Below are positions 51,263 to 59,834 of a stretch of 64,000 nucleotides of DNA, piece after piece. Every line of letters starts with the position of its first letter. The stretch's first letter is position 1. The notes beneath the pieces were generated by a model that saw only the letters and a list, made by a program, of their open reading frames with translations, was not told the origin of the DNA and searched no databases. Source of the DNA: an uncultured Sphingopyxis sp. (GTDB lineage Bacteria; Pseudomonadota; Alphaproteobacteria; Sphingomonadales; Sphingomonadaceae); assembly GCA_936933955.1 (NCBI GenBank), contig CAKZIN010000034.1:13235-77234 (forward strand), written 5' to 3'. Made by a program: the position numbers and the translations under genes.

Positions 51263-51690
51263 CGAAACACCACCATCTTGCGCAGGAAGTAGGTCGCTTG
51301 AAAGCTGACCACGATCGCCACCAGCTTGGCCAGTCGTGGGTCGAGCCCCAGCTGCGTGGTGATCGCCACCACCGCGCCCGTCAGTGCGAGACCGATCAGC
51401 GCTGAGCCGACAAACAGCGACCGCTGGCGGTTGCGGCGATGCGCGAAGTCACGCGCCCCGCTCGCGAACACCAGCCGGCTCGACAGCAACCAGTGCACAA
51501 AGATGCCGATAGTGTAGCCGAGCACCGCCGCCACGACCGGAGCCACCCCCGCTTCAAGCGCGACGAGGTAGCTCCCCCCATCGGCCGCCAGCGCCACCAC
51601 GCTCGCCCCCAGATAGCGGACGTAAGTGGCGGCGAGCAGCCGACTGAGCGGTGCTGCGATCGAGGACATCGCCCCCGTCCCCGCAGTCAT
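51259..51690 (-). CDS. GtrA-family membrane protein
   Basis: 143 aa with four helices and the GtrA pattern: YVRYLGASVVALAAD at the start, YTIGIFVHWLLSSRLVF in the middle and ATYFLRKMVVFR at the end. GtrA proteins are linked to flipping of lipid-bound sugars, typically with a GtrB glycosyltransferase and a GT-C enzyme. No GtrB is found here. An in-frame ATG at 51669 with GGGGACGGGGG before it is an alternative start. Confidence 0.88.
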   Translation of the reverse strand: MTAGTGAMSSIAAPLSRLLAATYVRYLGASVVALAADGGSYLVALEAGVAPVVAAVLGYTIGIFVHWLLSSRLVFASGARDFAHRRNRQRSLFVGSALIGLALTGAVVAITTQLGLDPRLAKLVAIVVSFQATYFLRKMVVFR

Positions 51691-51695
51691 CTGCG

Positions 51696-53249
51696 TCAGG
51701 CGGCGCGGCGGGCGGCGGCGGCCGCAGCGTCGTCGCGATCGATCCGCGTCGGCACGTCGCGCACCGAATTGAGCGCGGCCTTGCGACCCTCCCAATCGAC
51801 GGCGCCTTCCTCACCCTCTTCGTGATACTCGGCGTCTTCGTTGACCTGCCAGATATCGTAGAGCTTCTCGCCTGCGATGATATTGCGGACCGTCAGCATG
51901 GCGGTCATCATCGCGTGATCCTGATTGTTGTAGCGATGCATTCCGTTGCGCCCGACGAGGTGCAGCGTCGGATATTTCGCGTCGAGCTCCGCGCGCATCG
52001 CGTCGACGTGCTTCGCGTAATCCTCGTCATAGACGGGGTACGCCTTTTCCTGCCGCACCACCGCGCCGCCCACCACCTGCGCAGGATCGCACAGCCCGAG
52101 CGTCGCCATCTCGCGCGTCGCCTGCGCGATCAGATCCTCGTCGGAGCTGTCCCACAGATCGTCACCTTCGAAGCAGAAATATTCGAGTCCGACGCAGGCG
52201 AGGCTCGGGTCGGGGACCATTTCGGGCGACCAGCTGCGGAAGTTCTGGATGCGGCCGACCTTTACCTTCGAATCGTGGATGTAGATCCAGTTGTCGGGGA
52301 ACAGGTCCTCCGAACGGATCATCAGCGCGACCGTCAGGAAATCGCGGTACTTGAGTTTCGCTGCGTTGAAGCTCGTCTGCGGCAACGGATGGAGCCGCGC
52401 CGCCAATTCGCGCATCGGCGCCGAGGAGATGACGTGGCTCGCCTCGATCGCGAAGTCGCCTTCAGCACCGGTGGCAACCATCGTCCAGCTGCCGTCGGAC
52501 GACTGGCGCAGTTGCTTGAGCGCGGCGCCCATGATCACCTGATTGCCGCCAGCGACGACATGGTCGCGCGCCGCATCCCACATCATGCCCGGCCCAAGGC
52601 GCGGATAGCGAAAGCTCTCCAGTAACGTCTTGGTCGCCATGCCATCGTTGGGCCGCTTGTTGAGCCCGAGGCTGCGCTTGAGCCCGTCGACGACCGCCTT
52701 GCCGAGGCTCAGCCCCTTGATCCGCTGCGCCGCCCAGTCGGCCGACATTTCGTTGCAGGGCATGCCCCACACCTTCTCGGTGTAGGTCTTGAAGAAGATC
52801 GAATAGAGCTTCTTGCCGAACTGGTTCGAGGTCCAGTCCTCGAAGCTCTTCACTTCGCGATTCGGGAAGACCTGTGCCCAAGCGTAGCTCGCCATGCACA
52901 TGGTCGAACGCCAGATGCCGAGGTTACGCAGCGCCTCGAACGCGCGCAGTGGGTAGCTGTAGAATTTGCCCTCGTAATAGATGCGGCTCATTCGCGGGCG
53001 TTCGATGAAGTCGTGCGGCAGGATCTCATTCCAGAGATCGACCACCTCGCGCGACTTCGAAAAGAACCGGTGCCCGCCGATGTCGAAGCGGAACCCCTCA
53101 TGCTCCACCGTGCGGCTGATGCCGCCGACATACACCGGGTCCTTTTCGATCACGCTGACCGAAAAGCCCTCCTTCGTCAGCAGGTACGCCGCCGTCAGTC
53201 CGGCCGGACCGGCTCCGATGATCGCGACATCGACGCGCTGATTGTTCAT
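51696..53249 (-). CDS. FAD-dependent oxidoreductase, UDP-galactopyranose mutase/amine-oxidase-like
   Basis: 517 aa. It opens with a dinucleotide-binding motif (VAIIGAGPAGLTAAYLLTKEG), then EKDPVYVGGISRTV and FDIGGHRFFSKS, the second FAD motif of the UGM/phytoene-desaturase group; the C-terminus has HLVGRNGMHRYNNQDHAM. Longer than classical UGM (about 390). With the GtrA and GT-C genes downstream it may isomerise or desaturate a sugar nucleotide or lipid-linked sugar. ATG at 53249; GGGAGGGG precedes it. Confidence 0.85.
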   Translation of the reverse strand: MNNQRVDVAIIGAGPAGLTAAYLLTKEGFSVSVIEKDPVYVGGISRTVEHEGFRFDIGGHRFFSKSREVVDLWNEILPHDFIERPRMSRIYYEGKFYSYPLRAFEALRNLGIWRSTMCMASYAWAQVFPNREVKSFEDWTSNQFGKKLYSIFFKTYTEKVWGMPCNEMSADWAAQRIKGLSLGKAVVDGLKRSLGLNKRPNDGMATKTLLESFRYPRLGPGMMWDAARDHVVAGGNQVIMGAALKQLRQSSDGSWTMVATGAEGDFAIEASHVISSAPMRELAARLHPLPQTSFNAAKLKYRDFLTVALMIRSEDLFPDNWIYIHDSKVKVGRIQNFRSWSPEMVPDPSLACVGLEYFCFEGDDLWDSSDEDLIAQATREMATLGLCDPAQVVGGAVVRQEKAYPVYDEDYAKHVDAMRAELDAKYPTLHLVGRNGMHRYNNQDHAMMTAMLTVRNIIAGEKLYDIWQVNEDAEYHEEGEEGAVDWEGRKAALNSVRDVPTRIDRDDAAAAAARRAA

Positions 53250-53476
53250 GAAACTTGGCCCCTCCCACTTGGTGGAGCTGCCATGCCGGACTGCGCGTAA
53301 AGAATTGGTTAGCGGGGCGGTAACCTTGGCCCCGTCAAGCAAACCGCGCCATAGCCGTCCTCCGACCCGCGCGGCGACACGCCGGGCCGTTGCATCCGCG
53401 CCTCCCCGCGCTAAAGGCGGGGCTTGCTTTGCGTGGGCGCCGCCCGCGCGAACCAGCCTTTTGGGGACGAGCGTTC
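53250..53476. other. Divergent UGM-like/sdhC intergenic region
   Basis: 227 bases. GGTTA (53307-53311) and TAACC (53321-53325) form an inverted repeat around nine bases. GTTGCA (53389-53394), 16 bases and CTAAAG (53411-53416) are the best sdh promoter candidate, with CCCCGC/GCGGGG (53404-53422) forming a small hairpin across it. Confidence 0.4.
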
Positions 53477-53872
53477 ATGGCCGTGGCCGGCAAGCGACCG
53501 ACAGCACCGCATCTGCAAGTGTATAAATGGGGACCGCATATGCTGGTCTCCATCCTCCACCGCATCACCGGTGATGGCCTCGGGATCGGCGGCGCGCTGA
53601 TCTTTCTCAGCTGGCTGGGAAGCGCTGCGGCGGGGGAAGGCGCATATGCGCGCTTCGTGGAGCTCGCGACCACGCTGCCCGGACGCGTTGTGCTGATCCT
53701 GCTGACGTGGGGCGTCCTTCAGCACGCCGCGAGCGGTATCCGCCACCTGCTGCTCGATACCGGCGCGGGCTACGCCCTCCCCACCAATCGCAGCTGGGCG
53801 CGGGTCGTGGCGATTGCGCCGGCGATTGTCACCGCGTTGATCTGGGGCTTCATTTTCTGGAGGGCAATGTGA
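53477..53872 (+). CDS. sdhC: Succinate dehydrogenase cytochrome b556 subunit
   Basis: 131 aa with three membrane helices. HLQVYKWGPHMLVSILHRITG holds the quinone-site Ser and Arg, and LQHAASGIRHLLLD holds the haem-ligand His. It anchors the SDH catalytic subunits and binds haem b with SdhD. ATG at 53477 chosen by the usual N-terminus. It overlaps sdhD by GTGA. Confidence 0.94.
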   Translation: MAVAGKRPTAPHLQVYKWGPHMLVSILHRITGDGLGIGGALIFLSWLGSAAAGEGAYARFVELATTLPGRVVLILLTWGVLQHAASGIRHLLLDTGAGYALPTNRSWARVVAIAPAIVTALIWGFIFWRAM

Positions 53873-54270
53873 GCCGCGCCGGAACCGAACTCGGCCGGGT
53901 CCGCGGGCTCGGGTCCGCCAAGAAGGGCGCGCGCGACTGGATGCTGCAACGCATCACCGCGGTCGCCAACCTAGTGCTGCTGACCTGGCTCGCCGCGTCG
54001 CTGATCTTTGGCGACGTCTCGACCTACGAGGGGATGCATCGCTGGCTCTCCTCCCCGCTCGCCGCCGCGCCGCTGGCGCTGCTTGCGGTCAGCGTGTTCA
54101 CGCACATCCGGCTCGGCCTCACGGTCCTCATCGAGGACTATGTCCATGCCGAGGGCGCCAAGATGGCCGCCCTGGTCGCCAACATCTTCTTTACCTGGGG
54201 CGGGATGATTTTCGCCCTGTTCGCGATCCTCAAGATCGCCATCGGAGCGGTCACGAATGCCGGCCAGTAA
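53869..54270 (+). CDS. sdhD: Succinate dehydrogenase membrane anchor subunit
   Basis: 133 aa with three helices. It has the family stretches MLQRITAVANLVLLTWL and FTHIRLGLTVLIEDYVH, the latter with the haem-ligand His. The start is GTG inside the sdhC stop. It overlaps sdhA by 14 bases. Confidence 0.93.
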   Translation: MSRAGTELGRVRGLGSAKKGARDWMLQRITAVANLVLLTWLAASLIFGDVSTYEGMHRWLSSPLAAAPLALLAVSVFTHIRLGLTVLIEDYVHAEGAKMAALVANIFFTWGGMIFALFAILKIAIGAVTNAGQ

Positions 54271-56080
54271 CGCCACCACCCAGCCCGCCTACAAGATCAT
54301 CGACCACGCCTATGACGTGGTGGTGGTGGGCGCGGGCGGATCGGGCCTGCGCGCGACGATGGGCGCGGCGGAAGCAGGGCTCAAGACCGCCAACATCACC
54401 AAGCTGTTCCCGACCCGCAGCCACACGGTGGCGGCGCAGGGCGGCATCGCGGCGAGCCTTGGCAACAACACCCCCGACCACTGGTCGTGGCACATGTATG
54501 ATACGGTCAAGGGCTCCGACTGGCTCGGCGACCAGGACGCGATCGAGTATATGGTGCGCGAGGCGCCCGCGGCGGTGATCGAGCTCGAGCATGCGGGCGT
54601 GCCGTTCAGCCGCAACGACAACGGCACCATCTACCAGCGCCCCTTTGGCGGGCACATGCAGAACATGGGCGAAGGCCCGCCGGTGCAGCGCACCTGCGCC
54701 GCCGCCGACCGCACCGGCCACGCCATACTCCACGCGCTTTACCAGCAGAGCCTGCGCTACGCTGCGGACTTCTTCATCGAATATTTCGCGCTCGACCTGA
54801 TCATGGTCGACGGCGAATGCCGCGGCGTCATCGCCATGTGCATGGAGGATGGCTCCATCCACCGCTTCCGCAGCCACGCGGTCGTCCTCGCGACGGGCGG
54901 CTACGGCAAGGCCTATTACACCGCCACCAGCGCGCACAGCTGCACCGGCGACGGTAACGCGATGGTGCTGCGCGCCGGGCTTCCGCTGCAGGACATGGAG
55001 TTCGTACAGTTCCACCCGACCGGCATCTACGGTGCGGGCGTGCTCATCACCGAAGGCGCGCGCGGTGAAGGCGGCTACCTCACCAACAGCGAAGGCGAGC
55101 GCTTCATGGAGCGTTACGCGCCGAGCGCCAAGGATCTCGCCAGCCGCGACGTCGTGTCGCGTTCGATGGCGCTGGAGATGCGCGAAGGGCGCGGGGTGGG
55201 GCCGGAGAAGGATCACATCTACCTCCACCTCGACCACATCGACCCCAATGTGCTGGCGGAGCGGCTGCCCGGCATTACCGAGAGCGGCAAGATCTTCGCG
55301 GGCGTCGACCTCACCCGCCAGCCGCTGCCGGTGACGCCGACGGTCCACTACAACATGGGCGGCGTCCCATGTAACTATTGGGGCGAGGTCGTGACGCTCA
55401 AGAACGGCGATCCCGAAACGATCGTCCCTGGCCTGTTCGCGGTTGGCGAAGCGGCGTGCGTCAGCGTCCACGGGGCGAACCGGCTGGGCTCGAACAGCCT
55501 GATCGACCTCGTCGTGTTCGGTCGCGCGACCGGGCACCGGCTCAAGGAGCTGATCAAGCCCGGCACCCCGCACCAGAGCCTGCCCAGCGATGCGGCCGAC
55601 CTGCCGCTGGCGCGCGTCGACCGCTTCCGCCACGCCAACGGCGGCACCTCCACCGCGCAGGTGCGGCTCAACATGCAGAAGACGATGCAGAAGCACTGCG
55701 CGGTGTTCCGCGACAGTGCGCTGTTGAGCGAGGGCGTCGCGCAGATGCGCGACAATGTGGCGCGCATGCAGGACGTGCGCATCACCGATCGCGGGCTCGT
55801 CTGGAACACCGACCTCGTCGAAACGCTCGAGCTCGACAACCTGCTGGCGCAAGCGGCGGTGACGATGGCGAGCGCGGAAAACCGCAAGGAAAGCCGTGGC
55901 GCTCACGCGCACGAAGACTTCCCCAACCGCGACGACGCGAACTGGATGAAGCACACGGTGGCGTGGTTCTCCGGCTGGGGCGGCGCCAGCAGCGACGTCA
56001 AAATCGACTATCGCCCGGTGCACGAATACACGCTCAGCGACGACATCGAGTACATCAAGCCCAAGGCGCGCGTGTATTGA
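54257..56080 (+). CDS. sdhA: Succinate dehydrogenase flavoprotein subunit
   Basis: 607 aa. FAD is bound covalently through the His in FPTRSHTVAAQGG (about residue 57); VVVVGAGGSGLRAT is the dinucleotide motif; HPTGIYGAGVLITEGARGEGG holds the catalytic Arg; NRLGSNSL is the second FAD contact. It oxidises succinate to fumarate in the TCA cycle and respiratory chain. An sdhB gene is expected next but an unrelated gene on the other strand is found. Confidence 0.97.
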   Translation: MPASNATTQPAYKIIDHAYDVVVVGAGGSGLRATMGAAEAGLKTANITKLFPTRSHTVAAQGGIAASLGNNTPDHWSWHMYDTVKGSDWLGDQDAIEYMVREAPAAVIELEHAGVPFSRNDNGTIYQRPFGGHMQNMGEGPPVQRTCAAADRTGHAILHALYQQSLRYAADFFIEYFALDLIMVDGECRGVIAMCMEDGSIHRFRSHAVVLATGGYGKAYYTATSAHSCTGDGNAMVLRAGLPLQDMEFVQFHPTGIYGAGVLITEGARGEGGYLTNSEGERFMERYAPSAKDLASRDVVSRSMALEMREGRGVGPEKDHIYLHLDHIDPNVLAERLPGITESGKIFAGVDLTRQPLPVTPTVHYNMGGVPCNYWGEVVTLKNGDPETIVPGLFAVGEAACVSVHGANRLGSNSLIDLVVFGRATGHRLKELIKPGTPHQSLPSDAADLPLARVDRFRHANGGTSTAQVRLNMQKTMQKHCAVFRDSALLSEGVAQMRDNVARMQDVRITDRGLVWNTDLVETLELDNLLAQAAVTMASAENRKESRGAHAHEDFPNRDDANWMKHTVAWFSGWGGASSDVKIDYRPVHEYTLSDDIEYIKPKARVY

Positions 56081-56146
56081 TCGCCCGACCCCAGCGCTCC
56101 CGGTCTGCCTCCGCCCTTCCAAGAGGATGGGGGCGGGGGAACTGAA

Positions 56147-57115
56147 TCAACGCCGAAGGGCTGCTTCCAGCGCGCGATGGAAGGCCTCGGGCTGTTTGAA
56201 CCAGCCGCTGTGCCCGGCGCGCGGGATGACGGTCAGTCGCACGTTGGAGAGGGGCGTGGCGGCCAGTGCCGTCCAGCGGGTCGCACCCCAATCGACGTAG
56301 TCATGGTCGCCGATGATGACGTCGACCGGCCGGGGCAACCGCGCGAGCGTGGGGCGAAAGTCCCAGCGGTCGCCCATCGTCTCGCCGATGCCGTTGGCCA
56401 CGGCCTGCTCGTAGAGCGCTCGTCCGCCCTCGAGGCGACGCCACAGGCTCGGATCGAAGAGGTTGACGCCGGCAAAGCGGATCTTCCAGCCGTCGCTATA
56501 TTGCCGCCCGGGCAGGCGTTCCGGGTTGGCATCGGGCGCGATACCCGCCGCGGCCAACTGCGCCAGCACCTCGGGTCGCTGGGACATGGCGACGGCACGA
56601 CGGTTGGCATCGTCGAGGCCGTCACCCAACGCTCGCATGGCGCCCAGCAGGATCAGCTTTTCGACCCTGTCCGGGTATTGCTGCGCGTACGCCTGGGCGA
56701 GCCACGTCCCCATCGAATGCGCGACGATCGTGAGCCGCGGCTGCCCCAGCGCCTGCCGCAGCGCCTCCAGATCGGCGATGTGCGCGCTGACCGTGCGATC
56801 GCAGCCGTTACACATCGATCGCAGCGATCCGCGCTGGTCGTAGAACACGATCCGACGCGTGCCGGTCGCGTATGGCAGGAGTAGCGGACGCATGTAGCTA
56901 TGTTCGGCGCCCCAGCCGCCGTGGAGGACGACTACCGGCGCACCGCGCCCATATTCGTGGACGAACAACCGCGCTTTCACGACGCCATCCGAACCGGTTT
57001 CGACCGGCAGATACCATTGGTCGGTGCCGAAGCGGTTCGGGTCTCCTTCCGCGGTTCGAGCGCAGGCGACCGAACAAATCGTCAATGAAACGACGGCGAG
57101 CACCATCTTCAGCAC
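56147..57115 (-). CDS. Alpha/beta hydrolase (proline iminopeptidase-like), secreted
   Basis: 322 aa. The N-terminal signal with Cys in SVACART could be a lipoprotein or periplasmic signal. The oxyanion segment is HGGWG; the nucleophile is Ser in AHSMGTW; the Asp is in IIGDHDYVDWG and the His in RAGHSGWF. The fold resembles peptidase S33, but the substrate is open. Start GTG 57115 with GGGAGGGGG ahead; ATG 57106 is an alternative. Confidence 0.82.
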   Translation of the reverse strand: MLKMVLAVVSLTICSVACARTAEGDPNRFGTDQWYLPVETGSDGVVKARLFVHEYGRGAPVVVLHGGWGAEHSYMRPLLLPYATGTRRIVFYDQRGSLRSMCNGCDRTVSAHIADLEALRQALGQPRLTIVAHSMGTWLAQAYAQQYPDRVEKLILLGAMRALGDGLDDANRRAVAMSQRPEVLAQLAAAGIAPDANPERLPGRQYSDGWKIRFAGVNLFDPSLWRRLEGGRALYEQAVANGIGETMGDRWDFRPTLARLPRPVDVIIGDHDYVDWGATRWTALAATPLSNVRLTVIPRAGHSGWFKQPEAFHRALEAALRR

Positions 57116-57203
57116 GGGCAATCCCCCTCCCTCGCAGCCTATAAGCCTGCCGTTCGGGGTCAAGCGGGCCACCCGGTCGCTGTCCCCCGCCCGCCATTGC
57201 CCT

Positions 57204-57218
57204 CCCCCGGCGCGGGGG
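57204..57218. repeat. GC hairpin in the divergent promoter space
   Basis: CCCCCG, three bases, CGGGGG, between the hydrolase and the lipoprotein genes. It resembles the palindromic elements frequent in sphingomonad intergenic regions. Confidence 0.4.
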
Positions 57219-57255
57219 ATAAGGAGCGGGCCGCCAAACGATTGTCACGAAAGCC

Positions 57256-57918
57256 GTGCCCGCCATGCTCACCCGTCTGACCGCCCCGCTTGCTTTCGCC
57301 GCTACGGCGCTGCTTCTCGCGGGGTGCGCGCGCAATGGTGAGATCGATGTGACCAGCGGCGTCGGCATCACCGCGTCTCGCACGGTTTGTCCGGCGGTCG
57401 GTATTCCGGCGCACACCGGCGATATCACCCTGTTCGATCCGCCGCAGAGCCGCGACGCCGCCGCGATCGACGTGGTCGCCGCGATCACCAACCTGCGCAC
57501 GACCTGCAACCCCGACGGCGCGCAGGTCTATTCGACAACGAGCTTCGACGTGGTGGCTTCGCGGCTGCGAGCAGGCCCCGCGCGCGAGGTCGTGATCCCC
57601 TATTACAGCGCGGTCGTGCAGGGCGGCACGCAAATCGTTTCCAAGGACGAGAGCCGCCTTGTCGTGCGGTTCGAGGACGGGCAGACCCGCGCCACCGCGC
57701 GCGGCCAGGTCGGCGCCTATGTCGACCGCGCCTCGGCGACGCTGTCCGACGACATCCGCCAGCGCATCACCCGCCAGCGACGTGCGGGCGATCAGGACGC
57801 GGCGGTTGATCCGCTCGCCGATCCCGAGGTGCGCGCTGCAGTCGCCCGCGCGACGTTCGAGGTATTCCTGGGCTTCGCGCTGACGCGCGACCAGCTCGCC
57901 TATAATGTGACGCGCTGA
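57256..57918 (+). CDS. Predicted lipoprotein of unknown function
   Basis: 220 aa (217 if the ATG at 57265 is used). The signal peptide ends with lipobox LLAGC. The mature part is mostly beta-like with two further cysteines (CPAVG and TTCNPDG) that could pair, and a helical end (DQDAAVDPLADPEV). No family was recognised. The neighbours give no clue; it is followed by a repeat region and argS. Confidence 0.78.
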   Translation: MPAMLTRLTAPLAFAATALLLAGCARNGEIDVTSGVGITASRTVCPAVGIPAHTGDITLFDPPQSRDAAAIDVVAAITNLRTTCNPDGAQVYSTTSFDVVASRLRAGPAREVVIPYYSAVVQGGTQIVSKDESRLVVRFEDGQTRATARGQVGAYVDRASATLSDDIRQRITRQRRAGDQDAAVDPLADPEVRAAVARATFEVFLGFALTRDQLAYNVTR

Positions 57919-57924
57919 CGGCTC

Positions 57925-58075
57925 GATCCTCCCCGGGGCGGGGCAGGAGGACCGCCAACGCAGTCGGGGGTGGGGGGGCACCGGCGCGATGGGCTAGCTC
58001 CTGCGGAGCGTTCGAGGCGGCGTGACCCCACCACCATCCTGCGGATGGTCCCCCTCCCCGTTCCGGGAAGGATCG
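57925..58075. repeat. Sphingomonad-type intergenic palindromic repeat
   Basis: 151 bases with several inverted elements: CCTCCCC/GGGGCAGG near 57928, ACCATCC-TGC-GGATGGT (58033-58049, perfect seven-base stem) and G-rich then C-rich blocks (57966-57981 and 58050-58058) that pair with one another. No ORF. The pattern resembles dispersed repeats known from sphingomonad genomes. Confidence 0.5.
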
Positions 58076-58103
58076 GCTCCGCGCCAAACCGACAGGTCCA
58101 ACC

Positions 58104-59834
58104 ATGCCGATTTTCTCCGACATTGCCGCGCTGGTGGATGGCGCGCTTGATCGTTTGACCGACGCGGGCACGCTCCCCGCCGGGCTCAACCGAGCTGCCG
58201 TGACCGTGGAGCCGCCGCGCGATGCGAGCCATGGCGACATGGCGACCAACGCCGCCATGGTGCTCGCCAAGCCCGCGGGCACGAGCCCGCGCGCACTGGC
58301 GGAGGCGCTGGCCCGAGAACTCACCGCCGATGCGCGCGTCGAGCGTGCGAGCGTTGCGGGACCGGGCTTCATCAACCTCACCCTCTCCCCCGGTGCGTGG
58401 CTGGAAGAGCTGCGCGCGATTCACGCGGGTGGCGCGGACTATGGCCGCTCCGACCTCGGCGGGGGGAGCGGGGTCAACATCGAATATGTCAGCGCCAACC
58501 CGACCGGGCCAATGCACATGGGGCATTGCCGCGGGGCGGTGGTGGGCGACGCGCTCGCCAACCTGCTGGCCTTCACCGGGCATCGAGTGGTCCGCGAATA
58601 TTATGTCAACGACGCAGGCGCGCAGGTCGACGTGCTCGCCCGCTCCGCGCACCATCGCTACCGCGAGGCGCTGGGTGAGAGCGTCGGCGACGTCGCGGAG
58701 GGCCTCTACCCGGGCGACTATCTGAAGCCCGTCGGTGAAGCGCTCGCCGCTGAGTTCGGGGACACGTACGCGGCCGCGCCTGAGGCCGAGTGGCTGCCGC
58801 TGTTCCGCACCCGCGCAGTGTCGGCGATGATGGAGCTGATCCGCAGCGACCTCGCGCTTCTTGGCATTCATCACGACCTGTTCTCCTCCGAAGCGGAGCT
58901 GCAGGCGGCGGGGAAACCGGACGCGGCGGAGGCGGAATTGCGCGCGCGCGACCTCGTCTACGACGGCACGCTGGAGGCGCCCAAGGGCGAAACGCCCGAG
59001 GACTGGGAGCCGGTCGAACTGCCGCTGTTCCGCAGCTCAGCATATGGCGACGACCAAGACCGTCCGATCAAGAAGAGCGACGGCAGCTGGACTTATTTCG
59101 GCGCCGACCTCGCCTACCACCTGCAAAAGGCCGAGGGCGTCGACGCGCTGATCGACATCTGGGGCGCCGACCACGCCGGCACGGTCAAGCGCATGGCGGC
59201 GGCGATGCAGGCGCTGACGGGCGGGGCCAAGCGCTTCGACGTCAAGATCGTGCAGATGGTGCAGCTGCTGCGCGATGGTGTGCCGGTCAAGATGTCCAAG
59301 CGCGCGGGCAATTTCGTGACTCTTGCCGACGTGGTGCGGGAAGTGGGCAAGGACGTGGTGCGCTTCACCATGCTCACCCGCAAGGCCGACGCGATGATGG
59401 ATTTCGACTTCGCCAAGGTGGTCGAAGCGTCGAAGGACAACCCCGTTTTCTACGTCCAGTACGCGCACGCGCGGATCAAATCGCTCGGCCGCCGCGCGGC
59501 GGAGGCCGGGATCGTGGTTGATCGGAACCCCGATCTGTCCCGTCTCGACACAGAGGAGCTGGGCTTGGTGAAGCTCGCAGCAACCTTTCCGCGCGTGGTG
59601 GAGGCGGCGGCGAATGCACGCGAACCGCACCGGATTGCGTTCTTTCTGGGCGACCTCGCCGGCGCTTTCCACGGTTGGTGGAACGCCGGCAACGACGATC
59701 CCGCGCGTCGTGCGGTCCAGGCCGATGACGCGGAGCTCACGGCGGCGCGGCTTTTCTTGGCCGACGCAATCGGGCAGCTTGTGCGCAACGGCTTGGCGCT
59801 GATGGGGGTGGAGCCGGTCGAGGAGATGCGCTGA
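58104..59834 (+). CDS. argS: Arginyl-tRNA synthetase
   Basis: 576 aa class I synthetase. ANPTGPMHMGH is the HIGH-type motif (about residue 133), VKMSKRAGN is KMSKS-like; an N-terminal Add-1 domain and C-terminal DALR anticodon domain flank the core. It overlaps the SPOR gene by TGATG, as in other alphaproteobacteria. Confidence 0.96.
   Translation: MPIFSDIAALVDGALDRLTDAGTLPAGLNRAAVTVEPPRDASHGDMATNAAMVLAKPAGTSPRALAEALARELTADARVERASVAGPGFINLTLSPGAWLEELRAIHAGGADYGRSDLGGGSGVNIEYVSANPTGPMHMGHCRGAVVGDALANLLAFTGHRVVREYYVNDAGAQVDVLARSAHHRYREALGESVGDVAEGLYPGDYLKPVGEALAAEFGDTYAAAPEAEWLPLFRTRAVSAMMELIRSDLALLGIHHDLFSSEAELQAAGKPDAAEAELRARDLVYDGTLEAPKGETPEDWEPVELPLFRSSAYGDDQDRPIKKSDGSWTYFGADLAYHLQKAEGVDALIDIWGADHAGTVKRMAAAMQALTGGAKRFDVKIVQMVQLLRDGVPVKMSKRAGNFVTLADVVREVGKDVVRFTMLTRKADAMMDFDFAKVVEASKDNPVFYVQYAHARIKSLGRRAAEAGIVVDRNPDLSRLDTEELGLVKLAATFPRVVEAAANAREPHRIAFFLGDLAGAFHGWWNAGNDDPARRAVQADDAELTAARLFLADAIGQLVRNGLALMGVEPVEEMR

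Noticed and set aside
53404..53422. Hairpin CCCCGC/GCGGGG with T-rich tail as a terminator
   Set aside because: It lies upstream of sdhC and across the likely minus-10, so a terminator role is unlikely.
54251..56122. A 623-codon open frame on the minus strand opposite sdhA
   Set aside because: It mirrors the GC-rich third-position bias of sdhA, has no recognisable domain, and sdhA is certain.
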